Source of the DNA: Tetrahymena thermophila SB210
Taxonomy: Eukaryota > Ciliophora > Oligohymenophorea > Hymenostomatida > Tetrahymenidae
DNA: 64,000 nucleotides
Direction: 5' to 3'
NCBI RefSeq assembly: GCF_000189635.1
Contig: NW_002476153.1
Span: 93,826-157,825, forward strand
The position numbers were made by a program, and so were the translations under genes. The notes under the pieces were generated by a model. The model was given only the letters and a program-made list of their open reading frames with translations, had not been told where the DNA came from and did not search any database. Below, in pieces: positions 29,068 to 41,210 of the stretch (within the stretch, counting starts at the first letter, position 1; the number at the start of each line of letters is the position of its first letter).

Positions 29068-32000
29068 ATGCAACAAAATAGGGATCCACAAATTAATTAA
29101 AATGACCCTTTTTTGAATTAATAGCTCTAAGAAGGTGTATTATAGCTATAAACTTTGTAGTAGCAACCTATATATTTTGGTGATCTTATTTGCATTAAAG
29201 TAGAAGGAATAGGAAGTAAAAAGTATATGCATTCAGAAGGATTTTATCCATCTTGCATTAAGTGTATAGACTATGAAGATACAGGAGATAATTTAACTGA
29301 TATTGATGGTTCAATATTTGAAATTTGTAATCCAATATAATATTTTAGCAAATAAAACAGATACTAGGATAATCAATCTGACCTATCTGATAAAAATTAA
29401 AATTTCAACAAAAATAAAACTCTAGTAAATACTTAAAGCATAACTAGTCCCTCCCTGTTCAATTAGAAGAATAATTATGATACTTAAGATAGCTTAAATA
29501 AGAATTTATAAGCTTAGTAATTTGAAAGCTATTCTTAAAATAGAGTTGGCGCTGACTCTTACATGTAATATGACTCTAATTAAAGTAAAGATGGAGTGCT
29601 AAAAATGAATCAATAAAATATGTAAAGTGATGAATATTTTTAACTTAAAGCTAAAACAAATAAAAATAGGGGTAGTGATGAGTAGACATACTTAAATAGT
29701 GGTGAAGAGCATTACGAAAATTAGGTAACACTAGGCTTTAATCAAAATTTCATTCTTAGACATAAAAGATCTAACAAATTTTTGTACCTAGTAGAAGAAG
29801 ACTTAGAATATTATTCTCTTATTCTGAGTTCAAAACCCTCTCTCTTTAAAATTTCGCCGTCATTTAAAAGCTAAGTAGTTTAAACTAAAACTGTTTACTA
29901 CAATTCATTTATATATATTTAAGCTGTCCCTTTTGCAACTGCCAGTAATAAAGATATCTATCTTGTTATTGATGAAGCCATGTAATATGTTAATTCTTCA
30001 AACTATATAGCTCCTGGAGGAGGATCTTTTGTTAGTCCTAAATTCACAAACTACACATGCTTTTTTGGAGATTTCTTTTTTTCCCCTAACTAAAAAACTT
30101 GTTTACATATTGAGCCTTATAGATAAAATTTAAGTTACTTCCAAAAAATAAAGGGAACATAAAAAGGAATAAGTAATATGAATAATGAGAATGAATAATT
30201 ATTTTTAAGATATGGTGATGTTGTGAAGATTTTTCATATTGAAACTGAATCATTCTTCTAGTATGAGGATAATTAGCTTATTAAGTTCAAATCAACTGAG
30301 ATCAATGAGGAATCTAATATAGTTTAAGAAATAGATGATGAAGATGATAATGAAATCCATTAAAATGATAATAAAATAAGCTCTACTGGATTTAGGTCAA
30401 ATCAAATGTTTTAAAAAAATAATCAAATAATAAATAATTAAATGAGACAAAAAAAAGATGAAGTTATATTGTGTAAACCTACAGATGATTAAAACTTCAA
30501 TAAGTCTAATACGCTTTGGAAGATTATTAATCCTCTGAATCCTCTTGATGGCGGTTTCATAAGATGGGAGGAGAAAGTAGTTTTAAAATGTTTAAATAAA
30601 AATGTTTTCCTCCATATTAAAGAGTAAACTATTGGTAAAAAAAAAACAAGATAGATTAAGCTAAAAACATCTATAAGTGATGAATCAGAATGTCATTTTC
30701 ACTTTTGTTAGGAATATTAGCATGTAGAATTATAAGGAGAAGAAGGCTAGGTGTATTAAAACTTAGAAAATTTTAATTTAATCAAAATAAATTCCCTATT
30801 TAGGATAGTACACAGTGAAACCAATTAAACTCTTTCAGCTTAACTTTATAACGAAATAGATATAAATAAACAGTAATATGATTAGAATAGGCAATATAAT
30901 GATGCTTAGCCAGTTTTAGAAACTCCAAAAAGAAACTCTTTTTATAGCTCAATGACTTAAAGCATAATTGATTAAAATTTTTTACCTAAAATTCAGATAA
31001 GTTCAATAAAGTAACTCAGTTAGGATAAAAAAAAAACTGAAATAACCTCTGAAGAAAATGAAAAGATTGATATGAAATAAATAGTCCTGAAAGAGGTACA
31101 ATTTTTATTTGATTTAAAATATATTTAAATAAATTATTTAACAGAATTATTGTGAAGGAGATGTGTTAAGATTTTAGTAAATTGAAGAGTTAGAATTAAT
31201 TGAGAGCAATTATTTAACAAGTACTTTTGAACTTATTTCATCAGCAATTCCTCTCATCAAATACTATGCTCTTATAAGTGATAAAAAGGATGAAACTTCA
31301 TAGAAAAACATATTTTAATTTACAAACCCTTACTTCATTGAATTTACTAGCTTACTCAGCCTCTCTATTTAGCATTAAATTAAATATCTTTTAGACATTG
31401 AATTCAGCTAAGATGTAACATTTGATAATTCGATTTTCCGAAAATACAAAGTAAGCAAATTATTTACCAAAAAAAATGCTATCAAATTATTTACCAAAAA
31501 AAATGCTATCAAATTAATTTTATTTATTTATTAATAGCCTAATAGTGAAAAGTAGAACTTATCAAGCAAAAGAGGTATATTAGAGTATTCTGTTAATTTA
31601 TTGAAAGCAATGTGGGGATACTAATCAGACAAAAAAATTTAAGATATCCTCTAGTCTATGAAAAAAAGTGAAGATGATTTTAATAATTTAGAATCAAAAG
31701 CGTAGTCAAACCAATAATCATTTCTTTCTGTTTGCAGTGGAAGAAGAGGTACACAAATTAAATAATTTAAGTCCAAAATAGATTAAAAAGATGAATAGAT
31801 TTAGCTCTATGAAACCTTTAAAAAGCTTTCTAAACTGATTTACTTTCTCATAATAACTCTTTGCAAAAACAACAGTGGGATTTCAATAAACACTTTTAAT
31901 TATTTTACATTTTTCAAGTAAAATTACTTTTTAATTTTGAATTATCAAATATTAAAAATATTTTGTTTCAAAAATAATTTATTATTTTTTTTTTCTAGAA

Positions 32001-35000
32001 ACCACGTTGGATATTCAATTGGTGCAACAAATGCAATTATATCTATCTTAAAAAATAACGAAAAACTTTTAAATATGATTCACACTAAGAATTATCATAC
32101 TCTATCTGAAGTGAAAAATACTATATCAAGAACATTGCAAAAGCTCAATTTAAAACAATTTTAAAAAGGTAATCATAATAGATTTTTATCAGCTGATTGG
32201 AAATCACAAAATGGGTTGGATAATAATAACTAGTAAATTTAATAAGTGAATAAAAAAAAGAATACTTTAGTGAATGTTTTTTTCAAGAAATATGAACAAG
32301 TTTTCTAAAATAGCAATAATTATTGGGCAAACTTTATGGATGTTATGAATATCATGTGCATCTGTAAAGGAGAAGCTCTCAACATTAACCAGCTTATTAT
32401 AGGTTAGGAATTATTGGCAAATGAGGACCCCGTTTCTTCTAAAAATTTATAAAAAATGATCATTCAAATTTAATGCAAAGAAAAGAAAATTTTTATTTAA
32501 ATCTACAAAGTAAATTCACATTTTTTATTAAGCTAGTAAAGAAATTTTAATTTTAAAAATAGAAAACTTATGAGCTTAAGGAATTTTTAGATAAAGAATA
32601 GATTTACTTTGAAAAAAGTAAAGTTCAGTCTAATGAGTATAAGTTTTTAGTTAAATAACTAGGGCTTTATGCTAATTTATGTAAGGGAAGAAACTACCAA
32701 AATAAAGTAAGCAACTATTTTATCATTTAATTGTATATTAAAATAACACATAAAATATAAAGCTCCTTTTACAAGATTAAATAACTGCTTAAGCTTTAAC
32801 CCATTATATAACAAATTAAAACATTAAAACAGAACTGAGAGCTATATTGCTTAATTTGCTGATTAATCTTCATTTTGATAGTTGTCCTCGAAATAAGGTT
32901 TAAAGACCTTGTTACACAAAGACTTTAAATTCAATCAAACACAATAAAACTAAACCCAAAAAATAAAGTAATCCAAATATTAATAATAGTATATGCTACA
33001 ACATTGATGTAAACTAAGAGCCTTAACAAAATGAAAACAATCAAAACCAAAATTTAAATATATCTATTGGTTCTGAGTTTATTTAGTATGATTTAGATGA
33101 ACAAGGCAGCAAAAGAGTATTAAGTCGAAGCTAAAGGTTCTAAAGTGATCTTTTTTAAAATAAAAGTTAAATTAATGAAACCAAATAGGATTTATAAAAG
33201 AGCCTTTTAGGAGGTAGAAAGCGATTCTAGTCATAAAAAATGAATGAAGAAAGTGTGTAAATTGAAGAAGTGGATGAAAATGAAATTAAAAAACCAAGTT
33301 AGATAAAAGATTAAAATCAAAATAATTTAACTAAAAACATCAGACCGTAATATAAATCCATTTTCAATAACGAATAAGATAATAGTAATTCTGCTGTATT
33401 TCACGAGTTTTCTCTCAACAACTTTATATAAAAAGATTCTATGACCAACTAATAGGAAATGAAGTAATTTGTAGTTAACTACCTAAGATGTTAGATTTAT
33501 AATGAGCATGGATAACTAAAGAGTGATATGCTAAGCTATTATGTTGTAAAATTGGCGAGAATGATGATTATTTTTGATTATTTTGAGAAGGAAGAAGAGG
33601 AATTTTTTCAAATTATTTAGTCACTATTATTTATTTTATAGACTTAAACAAAGGTTCCAATACTTGAGAAATTAAGAAATGTTTACATTAGAAATAAAGA
33701 ACACAAGAAAGCTTTGCATGATCAAGAGAAGTGGAAGCTTATGATCATTTAAGAAGTTCTTTAAACTCTTTTATTTTACTAATCAATATAAATTGACAGC
33801 AATTTGAGATAAATAGTTGAATTCATAACTTTAGTTTTCTAAAAGTTTTAGCGCCCATCTGAATGCACAAGCAAAATGGATTTCGATCTTTACATTAAAA
33901 ATATGATATAAAATCGATTATCTAATTATTTGCCAAAATTATAAAATGTATAATCATATACTATCGATAATAATTCAAATTAGCAAAACCCTGCATAAAG
34001 TAGTTAAAAATAAGATAGAAATAAAAGTGTTATGAATTTTAATAACAGTCCTAAGTATTACTTAAGCATGCTTAAGTAAATGAGCAATTTAAGAGATTCT
34101 TCAAAAAAAGATGTTGAGGTATTATCAAAATACATAACGTTTGATGATATGCTTAAAAATAACTCATTCTTTAATATTATTTTACAAAATTTTGTTAGTT
34201 TGGGTTCTTCAAATATTGAAACAAGCCACTTAATTTTAAAGAATTTGTTTGCAAATTTTTCTTAAAGAAAAAATATTATTAGATAGCTCAAGAAACTACA
34301 AATAATCATGAATGAAAAGGAATATTATGTATTTAAGTACCTAAAATTTTTAAATATAAAGACCTAATTCATATCAGAAATGCAGGAACTCTGGTTTAGA
34401 AACGATATGAAAGCTATTGTTTCTTAGAAAACTGCATTTGGAGAGGTTTTTATTTATTTTATTTAATTTAGATTTGATTAATTTACTAATTTTTATATAA
34501 AAATAGATAAATATGTTAATGTAATAAATTAATTTAGCTTTTTATGAGGCTGCAGAATATGATTAGAAAGAAAAATGCTTAGTTTCAAAAAAGCAACTTA
34601 GCGATCTAATTAAAGAAGACTAAATCTTCTTTTGTAGGCAGCAGATGCTAAGAAATTTAAAAATGCATAAAAATATTCTAAGTATAATAAGAGAAGGAAA
34701 TATAATGATTTAAAATATAAATTAAATTGATAAAGACTCAGCTAATTAATTAGAAGATCAATAAATGATTATTAAAATGTATGAAAGTTGTTATAATTTT
34801 TTGTTCTTGTTTGTAAAGGGAAATAAATTTAACTAGAAAGTACTATTCAAATACTTTGAGCTGTTTCTATAAAATGTTGGTTAATTTGATATCGGTTAGT
34901 ATAAGCTATTAAGAGAAATTATGAAGGATAATAAAAAGATCTGCAATAGCATAACACCTGAGCAAATTTAGAAATATATCACTAAAATTTACAAAAATGG

Positions 35001-38000
35001 ATTAAATAATAACTTAGAAATTATTAAATTTTTTGAATATTTAATTTAAGATCACGATGAACCTGCTTATTAAAATATTGATAAACTTGTTAAGTGTTTA
35101 TTGGAGAGTGAAGAATTTACTAATTTCTTTGGTCTTAAATTAATAACTAAGAATAGTAATTTAGAGCAATCTCCTCTCAAAAAAACAAATGCAGAGAATT
35201 TAATGGATTTTAATGGTTAAAAGACCATAATAAACATATAACAAGAGAATTCAATTTAACAAAGCATTGTTAACAAGTAGTAAGGGTATTCATAATCAAA
35301 TATTTAAGTACAATCATTACCTGGCCAGTATGAATTTAACATAGATTAAAATGTTATAGATCTACTTTCAGGCGATAACACACAGTATATTGAGAAGTCA
35401 TATAAAGTAGATGATCTCCCTTTTTTATATAACTAAAAGAGTATTGAAATAGCTAATTAAATATTAAAATATAGTCTTAATCCTACAAAGACTCGTTACA
35501 TATTCAACAAATTAATCAATATAAATTATATTTATAAATTGCTTTCTTTAGATGATATATTTGATAAGGTAATTGATCAAACGATACTCTTTACTTATTT
35601 TAAGACTACATTAATGGAATTCGTTAAGTAAGTTTGGTTATCAAATGAAAAAAATTCAGCCAAATTAAATAAAAATGAATTTTTGATATAATTTTTGAAG
35701 AAAGAAACTAAAAAGCTCTTTTAAATTAAAGACAGTATGCTAGTAAGCTACAGTGAAGCTATGAATGCTAGAACTGGCAAAGAAAAAATTTTGTATCTTT
35801 AGAATGTTTAAAAGTAAAATTCTTCCTTTTAATCGAACTCAAGAAATAATAGCTTTTTGAGCAAAAACATTATACGTCCATCCAATTCTTTATTAGTGGA
35901 AGACAAAGACCAAAGCGAATAAAATAATATAAACCAGTAATCGTCGGATGACAAAAAGGATGAAAAAATTGAAGTGATATCTGAATTTGGGGAAAACAAG
36001 AAAGATGATTAAAACCAAGAAAATGACATTATTAAAACTTTCCACAGGACAAGCTAAATGAAATTCAATATAAATTACGCTTGTGATACTAATTCAGAAG
36101 AAGAAGGAAAACATGACGCTTAAATATTTTCTTCTTAATCAAGCAATAAATTTTAAATATCATAAAAAGACTTAGAGAAAAAGGAAATTAACGTTTAAGC
36201 TATATATGAAGAAAGAAAAGAAAGTGAAATCTATTACTTAGATCCCTAAACATAGATGATTGAGGAAATAATTATGCTCGTTTAAACAGATTATATAAGA
36301 TATCTATTTTAGTGTTTGATACCATTTGTTATGGATACATTCAAGTGTTTTTTAGGATATGATTCATAATAAGCGAATGTTAATAATAGATAAGATTATG
36401 AGGCATTTGCCTCCTTTGCTAAAGAAGTTGCAGTTTTTTGTGAGTACGAAATAACAGAAGAAATTTACAAAAAATAAAAAGAAATGTAAAGTTTTTAATT
36501 TTTTTATAAATAAATTTTATTTATTTGATATAAAATTTTTATTTTTTAATTGAAGGATTTTACCTGTTTTGATTGAATTCCAAGAGATATTTAAGGTAAA
36601 CATAGACTTTTAGTTCGATTGTAAGCAAGAAATTTAAAGGTACTAGAAAGAAAGAAATTCAAAGAAATAAAACTAATTTGAAAAATAATCCAAACTAGAG
36701 TTCAAGTCTCGCATAATATAAGATAGTAGGATACAAGGAATTATCTAACCTTTAGATGGATAATTTATTTATTAAGGGGAAGAATAAAGAATTAGACAAG
36801 AAGTCGCTAATATTATCTTGCATTTATTAACTTCTGACTTTGTAAACTAAAATCTTATTATTTAAGAAAGAAATCACTTAGTCCATGCACTAAGAGATAG
36901 TCATAGATCTAATAATTTGTCTTTGCAAAATTTTCTCAAAAAATTAGTCAATTTTGTGAAAAATGCTATTGATAATTTGGAAGATGATGACAGTATAATA
37001 TTACCTGAAGATGATGTATTGATTGATACTATTTAATTACTTTGTGATATACTAGATAGCTGTACAACAAATGAGGAATTAATTTATATGTAGAACTTCT
37101 TAAATTAGAATGGTATTATCAAAGCCATGATTTAATTCTTTTGCTAAAAAAATGAAATCGGTAAATTATTTAAGAGCTTTATCAGTTTAGGAATAAGAAT
37201 GATCCAAGGTATTAATTGTGCTAATTTTGCTATTCAAGAGAGTATTTACCAGTAAATGACATCAGAACCTAATATAGAAATATTTTTAGCTAAAATAATT
37301 GAAATTATTAGGCAAGAAATTCACTTTTAAGCCTTTGAGAATCTGAGTATCTCTTAAAAGATTGAAGCAGAATGCAAATCTTTGAAATTCTCCTATAACA
37401 AGCACAGAAAATTTTCTATTTAAAAAATATTGAGGTTCTTACAACTGCTAATAGCAAACTGTTATACTAAAATGTAGAGATATCTACTGAATTAGTACAG
37501 ATCAAAAACAAATCATAACATACTGAACCATATTGTTGATCTAGTCGAAGCGTAAGAATATTCATTTAATAAAATTTAAATATAAATGCGTATTTTAATA
37601 AAAAAGATATATGGGTGGAAGAAGTTTTTCTTAATCAAAATTCAAAGATGGATAATCTTACTACACGGATGCAGTCACTTGCGATAAAGCTGTTATGGCT
37701 TTAGAAACTCTCATCCTGCTAATTCAAGGACCCTGTATAGAAAATTAAATAGAATTAGCAGAAAGTAAGTTCCTTGAGATTGCAACCTATATTCTAAAAC
37801 TTAATGACAGCTATGAATAGTTTACTAAAGTTTATAAAAAGTAAAACTCTAGTGAGATTTTCTTGAATTAGGAATAAAGTATCATTTAGATAATTAATCA
37901 AAGCACCTAAGAGGTAAATGTAATTCAAAATAATATTTCGCTCTTTAAGGAAAAGCTTACAGAGAGATAAAAATAACTTATTCAAAGTGCATATGAATTC

Positions 38001-40643
38001 TGTCCATTATATTCTCAGTAGCTATCATAAATATTCAGAGAAGATCATCCATCTAACTATGGGTAAAAATTAAAGATTATTGTTTTGAGAATTTTTTAAA
38101 AATGGTAAATTAAATATAGTGTTTGGATGTTGTCGATGATAAAAAACAAATGCATAAGTTGTTTAGAGTCTCTTATGGATGGTGAAAATAAAATTATCAC
38201 AAGAAGAATTATGTCTGATATACCTCCCAATTTGCTTAAAGTAAACTTAGCTTGGATCTATGAAAAATATGAGGTAAATTTTTTAATTTTATTATATTTA
38301 TTTGAACTTACTGTCTTTTTTAGATTCTTTATGGTGAAGATAAGTATTATGACTTTGATTTATTTTAGATCAAAGATGTAAAATAAATTAGAAATGAGCT
38401 AGATAAAACAACAAACAAAGAACTAAAATTAAGAGAAAGTTTAAAGGATTCTTTTATCATCGATAGTGGATTTAAAATTTTTAGGATACTTCGTTTTATT
38501 TTGAATTAAGCTGGAAATAATGAAATAGAAAATATTTACAATGAAATTGCAAAAAGAGAAGCATTGGTTTTTTAAATACAGTCTAAGAAAAACATTTTTT
38601 CATAATTATAGAATTTATTGCAAGATTTTGCTAAGCTCTTTACCAAAATTTATAGTTTTATTTTTAGAAGAAAAGTCCTCTCAAATAAAATGAATTAAGA
38701 AAAAATAAGCTCCGGTGTTGATAAATTAAAACAAAAGTCACTTGAGTTTTTTTCAAAATATACAGGCTAAATTGAAATAGTATAAGAAAATAAATTATGT
38801 AAAATATCGTTCCCCAAATACCCTCACTGCTTTAGTTTGACTAATGCACTAAAATCGAAAGTTACAAGACATTTAAATTTTTATTCTCCTCATACAAAAG
38901 TAGAATCAATAGTGAAATATGCTGATCGCTTGATAGAACGTCTAAAATTTGAGCATCTATTCAAAGCTAAATTAGAAAAAAATTAATCTATTACTATTCT
39001 TTCGAATAACCTTGATTTGTGGAAAAATTTATCTTATTTTATATGTATAGCTTAGAATATTTACATAATCCTTACATTAAAGCATATACCTGGAGAACAT
39101 GATTTCTATTTCAGATTTATTGGATAGGATCGAGATTTTTAGTTATTCCTTTAGCTATTTTAAATTACTCTTGCTTCTCTTGTGCTATTCTTTTTCCTCC
39201 TCAAGAAGATCCCTCTAACCCATAAAAAAAGTATTGAGAAAATTTAATAAATGGATCTTAAAAAATTTTCTATCAACGAACATACTCTTCATTAAAATGT
39301 GATTAGAACTGATTACAAAACAGTAAAATTTATTTTAATTTTTATATTTTTCTCATAAATTAAAAATTTTTATTTAGAAATTAAGAAACTTGAAAATAAG
39401 AGTAGGCTATATATTTAAGGATACTGAACTTTTATATTTTTCGATTTATTTCGCATTAGCTCTGCTTGGGTTATTTAATGAGTTTTTCCTTGCACTCCTG
39501 CTTTTTGATGTTTTTTGGAGATTTCCCATGCTTAGGAGCGTTTTGCATGCTGTATGGAGACCTCGCGAGTCCATTTTATTAACTATGTTCTTATTTTTTA
39601 TCTGCACTTATATGTTCAGCTTAACGGCCTTTTACTTCTTTGTGGATCAATTTAATACTCTTTGTGATAATTTATTAACATGCTATAGTGTAATTTTTGA
39701 TTATATGTACAAAAATGATGGAGGTATAACTTCTTTCTTTGCGCCTAATGGTCCTGATGATTTCCTAGAATATTATGGAGCAAATTATAGTTTAGACTGG
39801 CTTAGTTTATGGAATTTCCTCTACTTTTTTATTATAATTACACTCTTATTTAGTATAGTTACTGGTATTATCATAGATACTTTTGGTTTATTAAGAGATG
39901 AAGAAGATTAAAAAAAGAGAAATAAAAAAGACTCATGTTTAATTTGTAGCATAGATCGTGCAATTATAGATAAAGTTTCTCCACATAATTAAGGGTTCTA
40001 GCATCATATCGATGTTGAACATAACTTATGGAATTATATATTCTATATTTCTTATTTAAAAGAAAAGAATCGTAACTATATGCTAGGAGCAGAATCAGAG
40101 ATATACTAAAAAGTTAAAATCAAAGATATTTCCTGGTTCCCATTAAATAGATCACTATCTGTTAACTAAAATTAAGAAACAAATGAAGAAATTGATAACC
40201 TCAATAAAAAAATAGTAAATATGGAATCTAAATTGAGTATAATTTTACAAGAGATATTAAAAAATACCAAAGTAAGTAACAAAAGAATTTTAAAAATGGA
40301 ATAATAACAAGACTTGAAGTAGCTTAATCTATTTTAAAATACACAGGAAAGTAATTCTATGCTTTTCAGTACTAAAATGCTTCAAAGCACATCAAAGAAA
40401 CTACCATAGCCAATTAGGACGCCTAAAAGATCCCATTCTCTATGGGTACCATAAAAAGAGTAAAGTGCTGAAATTATAGAAGAAGAAGACCAAAAAAAAT
40501 AATTAAACACAAGCTTATTGTCAAGTTAATCAGTTGAAGCTAGTTAAGAAATTTAAAAACCATCTATTAATCAAAATACTAGTTAAGTAGCATAAAAACT
40601 AACTAATTTAATGAATAGATGCGAAAGTGAAGATGAATAATGA
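29068..40643 (+). CDS. IP3-receptor/ryanodine-receptor family Ca2+ release channel, 3652 aa
   Basis: Eleven exons: 29068-31095, 31145-31450, 31538-31917, 31999-32509, 32563-32706, 32763-34445, 34507-36485, 36556-37551, 37607-38273, 38324-39322, 39378-40643 (TGA 40641); 3653 codons. N-terminal beta-trefoil/MIR-like region in the first 600 residues (FGDLICIKVEG; NPLDGGFIRWEEK). RIH-type helical repeats include LGLYANLCKGRNY and ELRAILLNLLINLHFD. The RIH-associated block holds ALETLILLIQGPCIENQ (about 2700). Membrane helices occur at about 3129-3149, 3170-3195, 3249-3276 and 3297-3320, then a pore loop DGGITS (GGITS 3346-3350) and the last helix 3378-3400 ending GIIIDTFGLLRDEE. The cytosolic zinc motif C-x2-C...H-x4-H is intact (3418, 3421, 3441, 3446), followed by a coiled coil. 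Longer than typical IP3Rs (about 2700) because of Asn/Gln inserts. The pore motif differs from the usual GGVGD. Confidence 0.93.
31457..31510 (+). repeat. Exact 27-bp tandem duplication within an intron
   Basis: Two identical 27-bp units, 31457-31483 and 31484-31510, lie inside the 87 bp intron 31451-31537 of the large channel gene. Neighbouring introns are 49-81 bp; removing one unit would give 60 bp, so this is a recent intronic duplication. Confidence 0.9.
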
Positions 40644-41210
40644 ATAAATTATACAATTTATTTTAATAATTAAAGATAGTCTTTCAAAATTATTTATTTT
40701 GTAATAAATTTCTTATAATCAAAAATTTAAATTTATTATTTTTTTTATATCACAAACTATTTTATCAAACTAAATTAAAAAATAAAATTTATTTATTAAA
40801 TTTACAATCCTTAAATTTGCATTTTTTATAAATTAATAATTTATTTATTGTTAACAGAATTTAATGTTATTTTAGAAATTTACTAATTATGTGATACAAA
40901 GTGAGGTTTTTTAATTTATTTATTAATTTTTTTAATAATTTAGTTTTTTTTTTGATTGAACTTTCTCAGTTTTAATTAACTATTATCCTTAAAGAAATTG
41001 TTACATCTTAGTTATTAATTCGGAAATTTATTTAGGACAAAATTTTTATCAAAAAAATTTTTAAAAAGTAAAAAGAGAATATTAGTAATTAATTAGACAT
41101 TAAGACAGATAGATACCCTTAAATAAATATATTTCTTCTTAATAAAAATGTAAATAAAAATTTATAAGTAAATAAATTATTGATTTTATATTTAAAAAAA
41201 TTATTTTTTT
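40644..41210. other. Convergent intergenic region, no gene seen
   Basis: Spacer between the 3' ends of the plus-strand Ca2+ channel and the minus-strand K+ channel. It is AT-rich, presumably with two 3' UTRs. No RNA or coding signal was seen. Confidence 0.6.
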
